Shown: positions 55,254-64,000, numbered from the stretch's first letter. The stretch: DNA of 64,000 nt from CAYSRC01 sp964446385 (GCA_964446385.1 CAYUOH010000008.1:23976-87975); one strand, 5' to 3'. A program made the numbers and translations. The notes: a model not told the origin generated them from the sequence alone.

Positions 55254-55793
55254 ATGAATAATACAGCCAGAACAAAAACTCAAAGGATTTGCTATATTGC
55301 ACTGATGACTGTGCTGATATGTGTATGTTCCTGGATTACTATTCCTTTTTTTATACCGTTTACCATGCAAACCTTTGCAGTGTTCTGTACCCTTATCTTC
55401 CTGGGGGGTAAAGACGGAACGTCAGCAATAGCCCTTTATCTGCTCATGGGGACTATTGGACTTCCTGTCTTTTCCGGATTTCGCGGTGGATTGGACCATA
55501 TATTGGGTCCGACAGGCGGTTATCTCATAGGGTTTATATTTTGTGGGATTTGCTATATTCTCTTTGAACCTCTTATTCTTCGAAACAAATATTTCCTATG
55601 GATGGCTCTTGGTATTGGGTTAATTTTATGCTATCTTGTCGGAACATTATGGTTTGTTGTTGTATACAGCAAACAGGAGATGGCATACAGCTTTCTAAGC
55701 GCTTTAAATCTCTGCGTGTTTCCCTATATCATTCCTGATTGTATTAAGATGGCTTTATCTGTTTATGTCTGTCGCCGTATCAGAAAACAGTAA
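55254..55793 (+). CDS. bioY: BioY, biotin ECF-transporter substrate component
   Basis: 179 residues, about six membrane segments. Binds biotin outside and hands it to the shared energy-coupling (ECF) ATPase module. Family motifs: ITIPFFIPFTMQTFAV in the first loop, FLGGKDGTSAIALYLLMG, and the signature GLDHILGPTGGYLIGF. ATG at 55254 with GGAGG nine bases upstream; the frame is open further left but reads across intergenic sequence. No BirA site was recognised with confidence, although a TAAAAT -10-like element lies near 55145. The ECF ATPase genes are not in the window. Confidence 0.93.
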   Translation: MNNTARTKTQRICYIALMTVLICVCSWITIPFFIPFTMQTFAVFCTLIFLGGKDGTSAIALYLLMGTIGLPVFSGFRGGLDHILGPTGGYLIGFIFCGICYILFEPLILRNKYFLWMALGIGLILCYLVGTLWFVVVYSKQEMAYSFLSALNLCVFPYIIPDCIKMALSVYVCRRIRKQ

Positions 55794-55852
55794 ACCGGGC
55801 AGGAAATGCCTTTGTGCGTTCAAATGTCTAAAAGAACGAAGGGTTGATAAGT

Positions 55853-56524
55853 ATGTTTAAGATATTTATTGTTGAGGATGAAAAAAGCATTGTTGATTCT
55901 GTAACAGAACATCTGAATAAATGGGATATGGAAGTGCTTCAGGCTAAAGATTTTCATGCGGTAACGGCAGATTTTTCTAAATATGCTCCGCATCTTGTAC
56001 TTATGGATATTGGGCTTCCGTTCATGAACGGTTACCACTGGTGCAATGAAATCAGACGGGTGTCAAAAATTCCGATTATTTTTCTCTCCTCAGCCTCAGA
56101 TAATATGAACATTGTTATGGCGATGAATATGGGTGCAGATGATTTTATTGCCAAGCCTTTTGATATGAATGTTCTTGTTGCTAAAATACAAGCTCTGTTG
56201 CGCCGCAGTTATGATTATTCGGAAAGTATGCCTGTTATAGAGCATCGTGGAGCAATACTGAATACCGGAGATGGTACACTTCATTACGGAGATACGGAGA
56301 TTTCTCTATCTAAAAACGAATACCGTGAACTACTTTTACTTATGCAGAATAAAGGAAGGACCGTAAGCCGTGAAAAACTTATGGAAGCTCTCTGGCAGAC
56401 TGACGAATTTGTCGACGAAAACGCCTTGACAGTAAATGTCGGAAGACTCAGAAAAAAACTTGATGCGGCGGGACTGACAGATTTCATTGAAACCAAATTC
56501 GGTGAGGGTTATATCATTTCTTAA
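55853..56524 (+). CDS. BceR-like response regulator (OmpR family)
   Basis: 223 residues. Receiver domain with acidic pocket E8/D9, phospho-acceptor D52 (LVLMDIGLP), T/S switch at LSSAS and K in FIAKPF; then a winged-helix DNA-binding domain (about 125-223, ending TKFGEGYIIS). Start at 55853 rather than the in-frame TTG nine bases before it, because MFKIFIVEDE is the normal receiver start and AGGG lies upstream. It heads the sensor-ABC transporter cluster and should activate the downstream transporter genes in response to the histidine kinase. The gap to bioY is only 59 bases, so some readthrough from bioY is possible. Confidence 0.92.
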   Translation: MFKIFIVEDEKSIVDSVTEHLNKWDMEVLQAKDFHAVTADFSKYAPHLVLMDIGLPFMNGYHWCNEIRRVSKIPIIFLSSASDNMNIVMAMNMGADDFIAKPFDMNVLVAKIQALLRRSYDYSESMPVIEHRGAILNTGDGTLHYGDTEISLSKNEYRELLLLMQNKGRTVSREKLMEALWQTDEFVDENALTVNVGRLRKKLDAAGLTDFIETKFGEGYIIS

Positions 56525-56535
56525 CGGTGATTGTT

Positions 56536-57513
56536 ATGTTTAAGACTATAAAAAAACAATTTGTTCCTATACTGGTTTTTCTACTCTGTGTATGTATTTT
56601 TGCATCTTCATTTCTTCTTTATCACCTTCCAGTGGAAGCAGTGCTGTATCCGTCAGGACTTTGTTTCCTGATTATGGTGGCATACTTTGTTCTGGTATAT
56701 ATTAAAAAACAGAAAAAGCAAACTGAACTGAAGCGACTTATGACTCTCCCTCCGGATATTTCAGATCGTCTATCCCAATATACCGATGCAGACGATGAGA
56801 GATACAGGGATATTATTATACAGCTGCAGGAGCGCGAAAATACTCTGCATCAAAAAGAAGACATCCGATACTCAGATATGATCGATTACTATACTACATG
56901 GGTGCACCAAATAAAAACGCCCATAGCTGCCATGAGGTTAACACTTCAGTGCGAAGATTCAGCCGTATCGAGAAAACTTACAAACGAATTGATTCTGATC
57001 GAACAGTACGTTGAAATGGTCCTTTGTTATTTTCGGCTCGATTCAGAATCCAGTGACTATCTGTTTCATGAGTATGAGCTTGACGATATAATAAAAACAT
57101 CGCTTCGCCGTTTCTCTACGCAGTTTATCGAAAAAGGGCTGAAGCTTGAGTTTAAACCGTCTGAAAGGCGTATCATCACTGACAGTAAGTGGTTTACTTT
57201 CGTAATCGACCAGTTACTCTCAAATGCGATAAAGTATACAAGTGCAGGAACTGTTTCGCTTTTTGTTGAGGATGATGCTTTATATATTCAGGATACCGGA
57301 GCTGGAATTGATGCAGCAGATCTTCCCCGGGTATTTGAAAAAGGATACACCGGGACTGTTGGCAGGATAGATAAAAAAGCAAGTGGCCTGGGCCTTTATC
57401 TTTGCAAGCGAATTATAGACAATCTTGGGTTTACTATATCCATAGAATCCGTTGTCGGACACGGAACAAAAGTAAAAATCGGCCTATCTCAAAGAAAAGT
57501 GAAGCCGGAATAA
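56536..57513 (+). CDS. BceS-like intramembrane-sensing histidine kinase
   Basis: About 325 residues. Two membrane helices with almost no loop between them (about 9-29 and 36-57), so no extracellular sensor domain; this design relies on the partner ABC transporter to detect the peptide. Then the H-box (TTWVHQIKTPIAAMRL, phospho-His in HQIKTP), and ATPase boxes DTGAGID and SGLGLYLCKR. ATG at 56536 follows GGTGAT, a good match to the anti-SD; GTG at 56527 is the alternative. Only a few bases after the regulator stop. Confidence 0.9.
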   Translation: MFKTIKKQFVPILVFLLCVCIFASSFLLYHLPVEAVLYPSGLCFLIMVAYFVLVYIKKQKKQTELKRLMTLPPDISDRLSQYTDADDERYRDIIIQLQERENTLHQKEDIRYSDMIDYYTTWVHQIKTPIAAMRLTLQCEDSAVSRKLTNELILIEQYVEMVLCYFRLDSESSDYLFHEYELDDIIKTSLRRFSTQFIEKGLKLEFKPSERRIITDSKWFTFVIDQLLSNAIKYTSAGTVSLFVEDDALYIQDTGAGIDAADLPRVFEKGYTGTVGRIDKKASGLGLYLCKRIIDNLGFTISIESVVGHGTKVKIGLSQRKVKPE

Positions 57514-57520
57514 GAATGTG

Positions 57521-57592
57521 ACAATATTGTTAGTTTTTAAGGCGCGACTGTTAGGAGATGCGAAGGAACTCATAGTGCCCACCCGGTAAAAT
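57521..57592 (+). promoter_or_regulatory. Possible operator and promoter of the bceAB-type transporter
   Basis: A palindrome ACAATATTGT (57521-57530) followed by a TAAAAT -10 (57587-57592) that has no good -35. An activator site plus a weak promoter is what a BceR-type regulator would use. Both elements are short; treat as a hint. Confidence 0.35.
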
Positions 57593-57623
57593 AGAGACTG
57601 ATCCAAGCAAGGAGGATACAAAT

Positions 57624-58388
57624 ATGAGTTTGCTAACAGTTGCACATGTCAAAAAAATCTACACAACACGTTTCGGAGGCAACAGTGTTACCGCTCTGCG
57701 TGACGTAAACTTTTCAGTTGAAAAAGGCGAATACGTGGCCGTTATGGGTGAATCCGGTTCCGGAAAAACCACACTTCTGAACATACTTGCGTCTCTTGAT
57801 AGACCGACAGAAGGAACAGTTGTTCTGGACGGGAAAGATTTTTCCAAAATCAAGGAGAAAGACGCAGCGGAATTCCGCCGGGATAATCTCGGATTTATTT
57901 TTCAGGAGTTCAATCTTCTGGACACATTCAGCATTGAAGATAATATTTTTCTGCCTCTTGTATTATCAGGCAAGAGTCACGATGAGATAACAGAACGTCT
58001 TGCGCCTATCGCCGAGATACTTGGCATATTCGATATACTGAAAAAGTACCCGTATGAAGTTTCCGGCGGTCAGAAGCAACGAGCCGCCGTTGCCCGAGCC
58101 TTGATTACCGATCCAAGCATCGTTCTCGCGGATGAGCCAACCGGAGCGCTGGATTCCCGTTCTACCGATGAGCTCCTGCGCCTGTTTTCAAATATTAACC
58201 GTGTGGGACAAACTGTTCTTATGGTAACCCATTCGGTAAAGGCTGCAAGCTCCGCCGGCAGGGTTCTCTTTATTAAAGACGGCGAGGTGTTCCATCAAAT
58301 CTACCGTGGCGACAGCACCAACGAGGGGCTGTATCAGAAGATTTCAGACACCCTTACGATGCTGCAAACTGGGGGCGACAGAAAATGA
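57624..58388 (+). CDS. BceA-like ABC transporter ATPase
   Basis: 254 residues. Walker A GESGSGKT (42-49), Q-loop FIFQEFN, signature VSGGQKQR, Walker B IVLADEPTGALD, H-loop VTHS. It belongs to the MacB/LolD/BceA subgroup that powers FtsX-type permeases. With BceB it removes antimicrobial peptides or frees their lipid targets and also signals to the kinase. ATG at 57624 with AAGGAGG upstream; overlaps the permease by four bases (ATGA). Confidence 0.93.
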   Translation: MSLLTVAHVKKIYTTRFGGNSVTALRDVNFSVEKGEYVAVMGESGSGKTTLLNILASLDRPTEGTVVLDGKDFSKIKEKDAAEFRRDNLGFIFQEFNLLDTFSIEDNIFLPLVLSGKSHDEITERLAPIAEILGIFDILKKYPYEVSGGQKQRAAVARALITDPSIVLADEPTGALDSRSTDELLRLFSNINRVGQTVLMVTHSVKAASSAGRVLFIKDGEVFHQIYRGDSTNEGLYQKISDTLTMLQTGGDRK

Positions 58389-60424
58389 AGCTCACCTGGA
58401 AGCTGGCAATATCGGGTATAAAGAATAACCGGCGCATCTACATTCCGTATATTCTTTCATGCATCGGAATGATCATGATGACATACATTATGAACTCGCT
58501 TTCATACTCCCCTTTGCTGCAAGCAATAAAGGGCGGTACGGACATACAGTTTGTCCTGTCTCTCGGAAAGTTTGTTATCTCAGCTTTTGCATTACTTTTT
58601 TTGTTTTATACCAATTCATTTCTCGTCCGTAGGCGAAACAAGGAATTCGGCCTGTATAACGTTCTCGGAATGGACAGACGCAAAATCAGCCGGGTAGTCG
58701 CCTGCGAATCCGTGGTTATCACGGTAAGCTCACTGGTCCTTGGAGTGACTCTTGGTATTGTCTTTTCGAAATTTGCCGAACTCGGACTTCTAAATGCGAT
58801 GCACCAAGAAGTAGACTACCGGATTATGATCTCAACGGATGCTATATGGCAAACAACAATTATTTACCTGATTATATTCGCACTTTTGCTTGTGAAATCG
58901 GTAATTTTTGTCTGGAGAACAAAAACAACTGATCTTCTTCAAAGCGAGAGTTTCGGTGAAAAGCCACCGAAAGCGAACTGGGTGCTGGCTGTATTTGGGA
59001 CTCTTATCCTCGGGGCAGCATATTATCTTGCAGTCTCAATAAAAGAGCCGATACTCGCACTTGTCACCTTTTTCGTTGCCGTAATTATGGTAATTATTGC
59101 TACATATATGCTTTTTACTGCCGGATCCGTGACAATCTGCAAATTACTGCAAAAAAACAAATCTTATTACTATAAGAAAAATCATTTTATCTCGGTATCC
59201 TCTATGGTATATCGTATGAAACGTAATGGCGCCGGTCTTGCGTCGATATGTATTCTCGCAACAATGGTGCTCGTGATGATTTCATCTACTACCAGCCTTT
59301 TTATCGGAGAGGAAGACGCTTTGAACACTCGCTTTCCGAAAGAATGTGAGATATCCGTAAACATTCACGACATTTCCGACTTGAGCGACGAAAAAGTATC
59401 TGAAATCCGAAACAAATATGAAACATGCTTCGAGGAGCGAGGACTTCAAGCAAAGGACGTATGGGATTGCAGATACATTTCAATCGCCGGCATTCTCAGT
59501 GAAAAAGGGTTTGAGCCCGATAAAGATCACTTAAATAGCGGAATCGGCGCTTCTCTCGGTAATCTTCATATAATCCATTTTATGAGCGATGATGATTATA
59601 ACGCCGTGATGGGAACGGATATTTCTCTTGATCCCGGCAGATCAATGATATTTACTGACCGATGCGAGTATTCAGCCGATACGCTGACAATATCGGATGT
59701 TAAGCTTGAGCTTACAGGCAGGCTTGACAACATTCCCGAACTTGGGGATGTTTCTTTAATGAGCATGATTTCTCCGACAGTTTTCCTGGTAATTGATGAT
59801 TATGAGACTATTCGCCCCCTGACAGAGCTTGCTGATTCAAACGGTAACCAGATGGCCGGCATGAAATGGTACTACGGTTATGATATTGATGCGTCGAAAG
59901 ATGAGATAGTTGAACTGTTTAGCAATCAGACGGATTGTATCGGGGATACTTTTGTAGGAGAGCAAGAAGACGGCTACAGTTATTATTCATCTTGCCGTGC
60001 CTTGGAAAGAGATCGATTTTATATTACTTTTGGCGGACTGTTTTTCCTTGGAATCGTTCTAAGCATTGTTTTTGTTTTCGCCGCCGCTCTCATTATCTAC
60101 TATAAGCAGATTTCAGAGGGATATGAAGACCAGTCGCGGTTCGCTATTATGCAAAAAGTCGGAATGACAAAAGAAGAAATCAAAAAGAGTATAAACTCTC
60201 AGGTAATGACAGTATTCTTTGCGCCACTTCTGTTTGCGGGTATGCATTTGAGCTTTGCTTTCCCGTTTATCTGGAAAATCCTGCAGTTGTTTAATCTGTT
60301 TAATTTGAAGCTTGTAATCCTCGTTACAGTTGCGGCATTTCTGATTTACGGCATACTTTACGCCATTATTTACAAACTGACGGCGCACAGTTATTACAAT
60401 ATCGTAAGCGGTCTGAAGGATTGA
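58385..60424 (+). CDS. BceB-like FtsX-family permease
   Basis: 679 residues. N-terminal helix, three helices and a membrane block up to about 290, a large extracellular domain (about 305-540, hydrophilic, bearing the sensing role in this family), and a C-terminal three-helix FtsX domain (about 550-675). The extracellular domain between the seventh and eighth helices is the BceB hallmark. Its ligand peptide cannot be told. Start overlaps the ATPase stop, so the two are translated together. No terminator before 60465. Confidence 0.92.
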   Translation: MKLTWKLAISGIKNNRRIYIPYILSCIGMIMMTYIMNSLSYSPLLQAIKGGTDIQFVLSLGKFVISAFALLFLFYTNSFLVRRRNKEFGLYNVLGMDRRKISRVVACESVVITVSSLVLGVTLGIVFSKFAELGLLNAMHQEVDYRIMISTDAIWQTTIIYLIIFALLLVKSVIFVWRTKTTDLLQSESFGEKPPKANWVLAVFGTLILGAAYYLAVSIKEPILALVTFFVAVIMVIIATYMLFTAGSVTICKLLQKNKSYYYKKNHFISVSSMVYRMKRNGAGLASICILATMVLVMISSTTSLFIGEEDALNTRFPKECEISVNIHDISDLSDEKVSEIRNKYETCFEERGLQAKDVWDCRYISIAGILSEKGFEPDKDHLNSGIGASLGNLHIIHFMSDDDYNAVMGTDISLDPGRSMIFTDRCEYSADTLTISDVKLELTGRLDNIPELGDVSLMSMISPTVFLVIDDYETIRPLTELADSNGNQMAGMKWYYGYDIDASKDEIVELFSNQTDCIGDTFVGEQEDGYSYYSSCRALERDRFYITFGGLFFLGIVLSIVFVFAAALIIYYKQISEGYEDQSRFAIMQKVGMTKEEIKKSINSQVMTVFFAPLLFAGMHLSFAFPFIWKILQLFNLFNLKLVILVTVAAFLIYGILYAIIYKLTAHSYYNIVSGLKD

Positions 60425-60464
60425 CATGTGATACAGAATCACTAATAAGAAATCCTATTAAACA

Positions 60465-60494
60465 AAAGCGGCAGAGGTTAAACTCTGCCGCTTT
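60465..60494 (+). terminator. Terminator of the bceRSAB-type cluster
   Basis: Perfect 12-pair stem AAAGCGGCAGAG/CTCTGCCGCTTT with a six-base loop, 40 bases after the permease stop. The T tract is short (the trailing TTT of the stem). Confidence 0.75.
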
Positions 60495-61157
60495 GACATA
60501 ACCACCGTATTATATCATTAAAACGATTCTTGACCTTTTTCAGTTGTCCGATGCTCTCGGAGATGCCATCAAAGACAAAATGAAAAACTGAACAAAACCA
60601 TATATACGCAAAATGGCCTTATGGATGTTGCCATCTGAAAGGTCACTTAATATGGATTCATTTACCGGCAAAACCGTTTATTACCATTCATAACCCCAAA
60701 ACAATCGGAGCGATAGAATTACAGTGATTTTATCAGAGTGTTATCATACTGTTATAGTGAGAAGTAAGGAAAATCCCTTGATGTGACTGGGTTTTCGGCT
60801 TTCATTTTCTTATTACCACTCGCTCCTATTAAGGATGTTCTAAACATTTACTTATGGGAATTAGCTCTGAATATTTGGATTGTTTTCAATATCCGGATGG
60901 TTTGAGCTATCTGATTTTTTGTTGCCATCGTTTTGCTAGGAGACTGATGCCAACCTTAACTTGATTACTTAATAATTCTAGTACAATATTTCGCGAATGC
61001 CATACTCTTTGCAGTAGTAGTAAGTGCGATCATATCCGCAGCCCCAATATCAAAAATTCAATCGTAACTATTGTCTTAATCTGTTTGTGTTTATCGACGT
61101 ATCAATATTTTTGCATACTGGGCATGCAATACCTTTGTTTATTCAAAGGTTGAAATA
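60495..61157. other. Gene-free interval of about 660 bp
   Basis: No frame of credible length or ribosome site. A fragment reading ILDLFQLSDALGDAIKD then a stop (about 60532-60590) looks like the C-terminal tail of a lost protein. A stretch near 60770-60830 resembles sequence left at integrase-type element ends (AAATCCCTTGATGTGACTGG), but this is a memory-based impression. Otherwise I see nothing in it. Confidence 0.4.
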
Positions 61158-61190
61158 AAGATGGCCTGCGCAAAAACGAAGGCCATCTTT
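61158..61190. terminator. Terminator after the nitroreductase
   Basis: Stem AAAGATGGCCT/AGGCCATCTTT with a 12-base loop, T runs on both sides. On the minus strand it ends the nitroreductase gene. Confidence 0.85.
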
Positions 61191-61218
61191 TTCTTGTTAA
61201 ATAATCTATTGAATCAGT

Positions 61219-61791
61219 TTATACTATCCCGGAAGCTTTATCATCACTCAAATCCTGCAGTGTTCTCATTTTTCTTTCTTTTGTCCTGTCAAATTTCTGC
61301 CAATGCACTGCATCTTCTGTATACCATGTTTTAGGATCACGTTCATATACCGGATAGCCGATATCTATGATGCACACCGGCTGAATATCTTCCGGTATGT
61401 CCAACAGCTTACATAAAGCTTCATCATCAAACCCACCAATGCAAACAGATGCCAACCCCAACTCTGTCGCTTCTAACATGATATTCTGTGACGCTGCTCC
61501 ACAATCAAAGATCCATCCGTCTCCATCCCATGGAATATGCTTAGATGTACCGCATACTACAATTGACAAAGGTGCCTTGTAGTTCCCCTGCTCTGCACAT
61601 TCCCTGATTCCCTGTAGTATTTCAGAATCATCCACTACAATAAAATACCATGGTTGCAAATTACATGCTGACGGTGCCGCCATTGCAGCTTTCAACATAA
61701 TCTCAACCTTGCTTCGTTCAATTTGCTTTTCTTGAAATCGTCTTATGCTTCTTCTCTTAAGTATTGTATCGTAAACTATATATTCACTCAT
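61219..61791 (-). CDS. Nitroreductase-family FMN oxidoreductase
   Basis: 190 residues. Dimeric FMN enzyme using NAD(P)H; in anaerobes such proteins reduce nitro groups, quinones or unknown physiological acceptors. N-terminal FMN motif KRRSIRRFQEKQI, then AAPSACNLQPWYFIVV, the GAASQNIMLEATELGLASVCIGGF helix-loop, and C-terminal IGYPVYE, in the usual order. ATG at 61791 preceded by a weak AAGGG site; downstream of guaA on the same strand but separated by a terminator. Confidence 0.92.
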   Translation of the reverse strand: MSEYIVYDTILKRRSIRRFQEKQIERSKVEIMLKAAMAAPSACNLQPWYFIVVDDSEILQGIRECAEQGNYKAPLSIVVCGTSKHIPWDGDGWIFDCGAASQNIMLEATELGLASVCIGGFDDEALCKLLDIPEDIQPVCIIDIGYPVYERDPKTWYTEDAVHWQKFDRTKERKMRTLQDLSDDKASGIV

Positions 61792-61850
61792 AGTCCGCCC
61801 TTCTTTCTCTCTTTAGTATATTCATTGTTAATGCCTTATAAGAAATATAA

Positions 61851-61878
61851 ATAGGGTTGACTCAACAGTCAACCCTAT
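61851..61878 (-). terminator. Terminator after guaA
   Basis: Near-perfect stem ATAGGGTTGACT/AGTCAACCCTAT with a short loop, followed on the minus strand by TTATATTTCTT. Confidence 0.75.
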
Positions 61879-61931
61879 ATCATTATTAATTCTTTTTTTA
61901 CCGGAATCCAAAAGCCCTTGATTTATCGCGA

Positions 61932-62906
61932 CTATTCCCACTCGATGGTGCTGACAGGCTTTTCGGAGAGATCCCAGAGGACACGGTTCACTCCCGGTAC
62001 GGAGGTGATAATTCTGTCGCGGATACGGCAAAGCATGTTAAACGGGATTTCAGGAACGGTAGCTGTCACCGCGTCAACGGTATTTACCGCACGGATTACA
62101 ACCGCCCAGCCCATATAGCGCTTGCTGTCTTTGATACCGGTTGATACAAAATCCGGAATGGCGCAAAAATACTGCCAGGGCGCAGGATCAAGACTTCCGA
62201 TTTCCTTTCTGACAATTGCGTCCGCCTCACGCAGCGCTTCAAGACGGTCACGGGTTATGGCGCCGATGCAACGAACGCCGAGACCTGGGCCGGGGAAAGG
62301 CTGACGGTTAACCATACTGTCGGGAAGGCCAAGACGGCTGCCCACTACACGGACCTCATCCTTATAAAGCAACTTGACAGGCTCAACCAGCTCAAAATCC
62401 ATAGACTCGGGCAAACCGCCGACATTATGGTGTGCTTTTACGCCGTGACTTTCCAATATGTCAGGATAGATTGTGCCTTGGGCAAGGTATTTTATACCGT
62501 TAAGTTTGCGTGCCTCTTCATCAAATACGTTAATAAACTCTGCTCCGATAATCTTGCGTTTCTTCTCCGGGTCGCTTACGCCGGCAAGTTTATTCAGAAA
62601 GCGGTCGGTGGCGTCAACATATACAAGGTTGGCATCCATTTTGTTGCGGAAAACCTCGATAACCTGCTCGGGCTCGCCCTTGCGCAGAAGGCCGTGGTTT
62701 ACGTGAACACAGGTAAGCTGGTTTCCGACTGCTTTGATAAGCAATGCGGCAACAACAGAGGAATCTACACCGCCTGACAAGGCCAGCAGAACCCTGCCAT
62801 CACCTATTTGTTCTCTGAGAGCTTTTATCTGGCCGGCGATAAACGTGTCGGCAAGCTCCGGAGTTGTGATACGCTGCATACTTTCGGGTCTAACATTACT
62901 GTCCAT
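61932..62906 (-). CDS. guaA: GMP synthase, ATP-pyrophosphatase subunit (no glutaminase domain)
   Basis: 324 residues. Aminates XMP to GMP using ATP and ammonia. The PP-loop SGGVDSS (44-50) begins the ATP pyrophosphatase domain; the C-terminal dimerisation domain is complete, ending RVLWDLSEKPVSTIEWE. The class I glutaminase domain (about 190 residues, with catalytic Cys-His-Glu) that precedes the P-loop in ordinary bacterial GuaA is absent: only 43 residues precede it. It is therefore the split, GuaAb-like form that needs a separate amidotransferase or free ammonia. ATG at 62906 with GGAGG ten bases upstream; the next upstream ATG would lie before this ribosome site. Confidence 0.92.
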   Translation of the reverse strand: MDSNVRPESMQRITTPELADTFIAGQIKALREQIGDGRVLLALSGGVDSSVVAALLIKAVGNQLTCVHVNHGLLRKGEPEQVIEVFRNKMDANLVYVDATDRFLNKLAGVSDPEKKRKIIGAEFINVFDEEARKLNGIKYLAQGTIYPDILESHGVKAHHNVGGLPESMDFELVEPVKLLYKDEVRVVGSRLGLPDSMVNRQPFPGPGLGVRCIGAITRDRLEALREADAIVRKEIGSLDPAPWQYFCAIPDFVSTGIKDSKRYMGWAVVIRAVNTVDAVTATVPEIPFNMLCRIRDRIITSVPGVNRVLWDLSEKPVSTIEWE

Positions 62907-62948
62907 GATGTATATTCCTCCATAGTTGAAGTACAAAAATAAAAGTAT

Positions 62949-62979
62949 CAGAGCCCCCGCCGCTTGGACGAGGGCTCTG
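62949..62979 (-). terminator. Terminator after tuf
   Basis: Stem CAGAGCCC/GGGCTCTG with a GC-rich inner loop, then ATACTTTTATTTTT on the minus strand. It lies 20 bases after the tuf stop and before guaA, which has no obvious promoter of its own, so partial readthrough may feed guaA. Confidence 0.8.
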
Positions 62980-62999
62980 GGATAAGTTAACAGAATCCG

Positions 63000-64000
63000 T
63001 TATTTAAGGATCTTGATAACAGCGCCGGAACCAACTGTACGGCCACCTTCACGAATAGCGAAGCGAAGAGTTTCCTCAATGGCGATTGGGGTAATCAGAG
63101 TTACTTCCATATCTATGTTGTCTCCGGGCATGCACATCTCGACGCCTTCCGGAAGTTTGATAACTCCGGTAACGTCGGTTGTGCGGAAAAAGAACTGAGG
63201 ACGGTAGTTGTTAAAGAAGGGGGTATGACGGCCGCCTTCGTTTGCCTTCAGAACGTAAACCTGGCCAACAAACTGTGTGTGCGGGTTGATGGAACCGGGT
63301 TTGCAGAGAACCTGTCCGCGCTCGATATCGGAACGCTGTACGCCACGGAGCAGGGCACCGATGTTGTCGCCAGCCTCGGCAAAGTCGAGGGTCTTGCGGA
63401 ACATCTCAAGGCCTGTAACAACTGTCTTGCGGCGCTCTTCGGTCATACCGATCAGCTCGACTTCTTCGTTCAGCTTGACGGTACCACGCTCTACACGGCC
63501 GGTGGCAACAGTGCCGCGTCCGGTAATGGTCATGGTATCCTCAACAGGCATCAGGAAGGGTCTGTCAGCCATACGGTCAGGAGTGGGGATGAAGGAGTCA
63601 ACAGCATCCATCAGCTGAAGAATGGAAGCATATTCGGGTGCGTTAACATCCGTGGAAGTGCTTTCGAGAGCCTGAAGGGCGGAACCCTTGATGATGGGAG
63701 TGTCGTCGCCGGGGAAGTCGTAAGCGGAAAGCAGCTCACGGATTTCCATCTCGACTAGATCGAGCAGCTCGGGATCGTCAACCTGATCAACCTTGTTCAT
63801 GTAAACAACGATGTAAGGAACGCCGACCTGACGGGCAAGCAGAATGTGCTCACGGGTCTGGGGCATAGGACCGTCAGCGCTGGAGACGACGAGGATAGCA
63901 CCGTCCATCTGGGCAGCACCGGTAATCATGTTTTTAACATAGTCAGCATGTCCCGGGCAGTCAACGTGCGCATAATGACGGGCATCGGTCTCGTACTCGA
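63000..64000 (-). CDS. tuf: Elongation factor Tu, 3' part (partial)
   Basis: GTPase that brings aminoacyl-tRNA to the ribosome. The reading frame is open to the right edge and reads DARHYAHVDCPGHADYVKN before the internal Met at 63929, which is the G3 motif DCPGH; NKVD (G4) follows, then domains 2 and 3 ending GSGAVIKILK. About 334 of roughly 400 codons are present; the first GTP-binding motif is beyond the edge. The upstream codons show that the methionine at 63929 is not the start. Highly expressed housekeeping gene; identity certain. Confidence 0.97.
   Translation of the reverse strand, partial: EYETDARHYAHVDCPGHADYVKNMITGAAQMDGAILVVSSADGPMPQTREHILLARQVGVPYIVVYMNKVDQVDDPELLDLVEMEIRELLSAYDFPGDDTPIIKGSALQALESTSTDVNAPEYASILQLMDAVDSFIPTPDRMADRPFLMPVEDTMTITGRGTVATGRVERGTVKLNEEVELIGMTEERRKTVVTGLEMFRKTLDFAEAGDNIGALLRGVQRSDIERGQVLCKPGSINPHTQFVGQVYVLKANEGGRHTPFFNNYRPQFFFRTTDVTGVIKLPEGVEMCMPGDNIDMEVTLITPIAIEETLRFAIREGGRTVGSGAVIKILK

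Noticed and set aside
1..64000. tRNA or rRNA genes
   Set aside because: No cloverleaf with a GTTCRA-type T arm or rRNA motif was recognised on either strand by eye; a computed scan would be needed to exclude them fully.

Overview
The window looks like a chromosomal segment of an anaerobic, low-to-mid GC member of the Clostridia (Firmicutes), probably from a gut or rumen habitat. The support is a class 1B dihydroorotate dehydrogenase pair (pyrD/pyrK), strong AGGAGG-type ribosome sites, a CIRCE-like heat-shock operator, a BceRSAB-type peptide-antibiotic module, iron-dependent alcohol dehydrogenases, an aldo/keto reductase fused to a ferredoxin-like domain, and many U-tailed intrinsic terminators. 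Genus cannot be decided from this sequence alone.

Layout. 1-8.5 kb (minus strand) is a pyrimidine operon, pyrC-carB-pyrK-pyrD-pyrF-pyrE-pyrB, led by a promoter and a 140-nt leader with a terminator/antiterminator switch; pyrB runs off the left edge. 8.6-9.5 kb is a flavin reductase with a small zinc-ribbon protein. 9.66-40.1 kb is one uninterrupted gene for a 10,144-residue secreted beta-repeat protein, preceded by a membrane-anchored TPR protein (40.2-41.5 kb) that probably shares its transcript. 41.7-45.5 kb holds a beta-lactamase-fold hydrolase, a YghO-like GNAT-fold protein, the remnant of another acetyltransferase, and an Fe-S aldo/keto reductase. 45.6-49.5 kb holds three tandem iron alcohol dehydrogenases, each with its own matching promoter, leader hairpin and terminator; copies 1 and 3 share a 637-bp identical tract.

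The plus strand then carries hsp20 and a URO-D-family protein (49.8-51.4 kb). On the minus strand, 51.5-55.1 kb is an operon paaK-ACT-trpB2. It is preceded by a 31-codon leader peptide with Phe-Phe-Trp-Trp-Phe-Ser-Phe codons, a hairpin and a terminator: a previously unannotated-looking ribosome-dependent attenuator that senses aromatic amino acids. Plus-strand bioY and bceRSAB-type genes follow (55.3-60.4 kb), then about 660 bp without a gene, a nitroreductase, a glutaminase-less GMP synthase and the 3' part of tuf (minus strand, off the right edge).

The most notable items are the FFWWF attenuator and its aromatic-salvage operon, the 30.4-kb gene with its TPR partner, the switchable pyr leader, and the mosaic alcohol dehydrogenase triplet.
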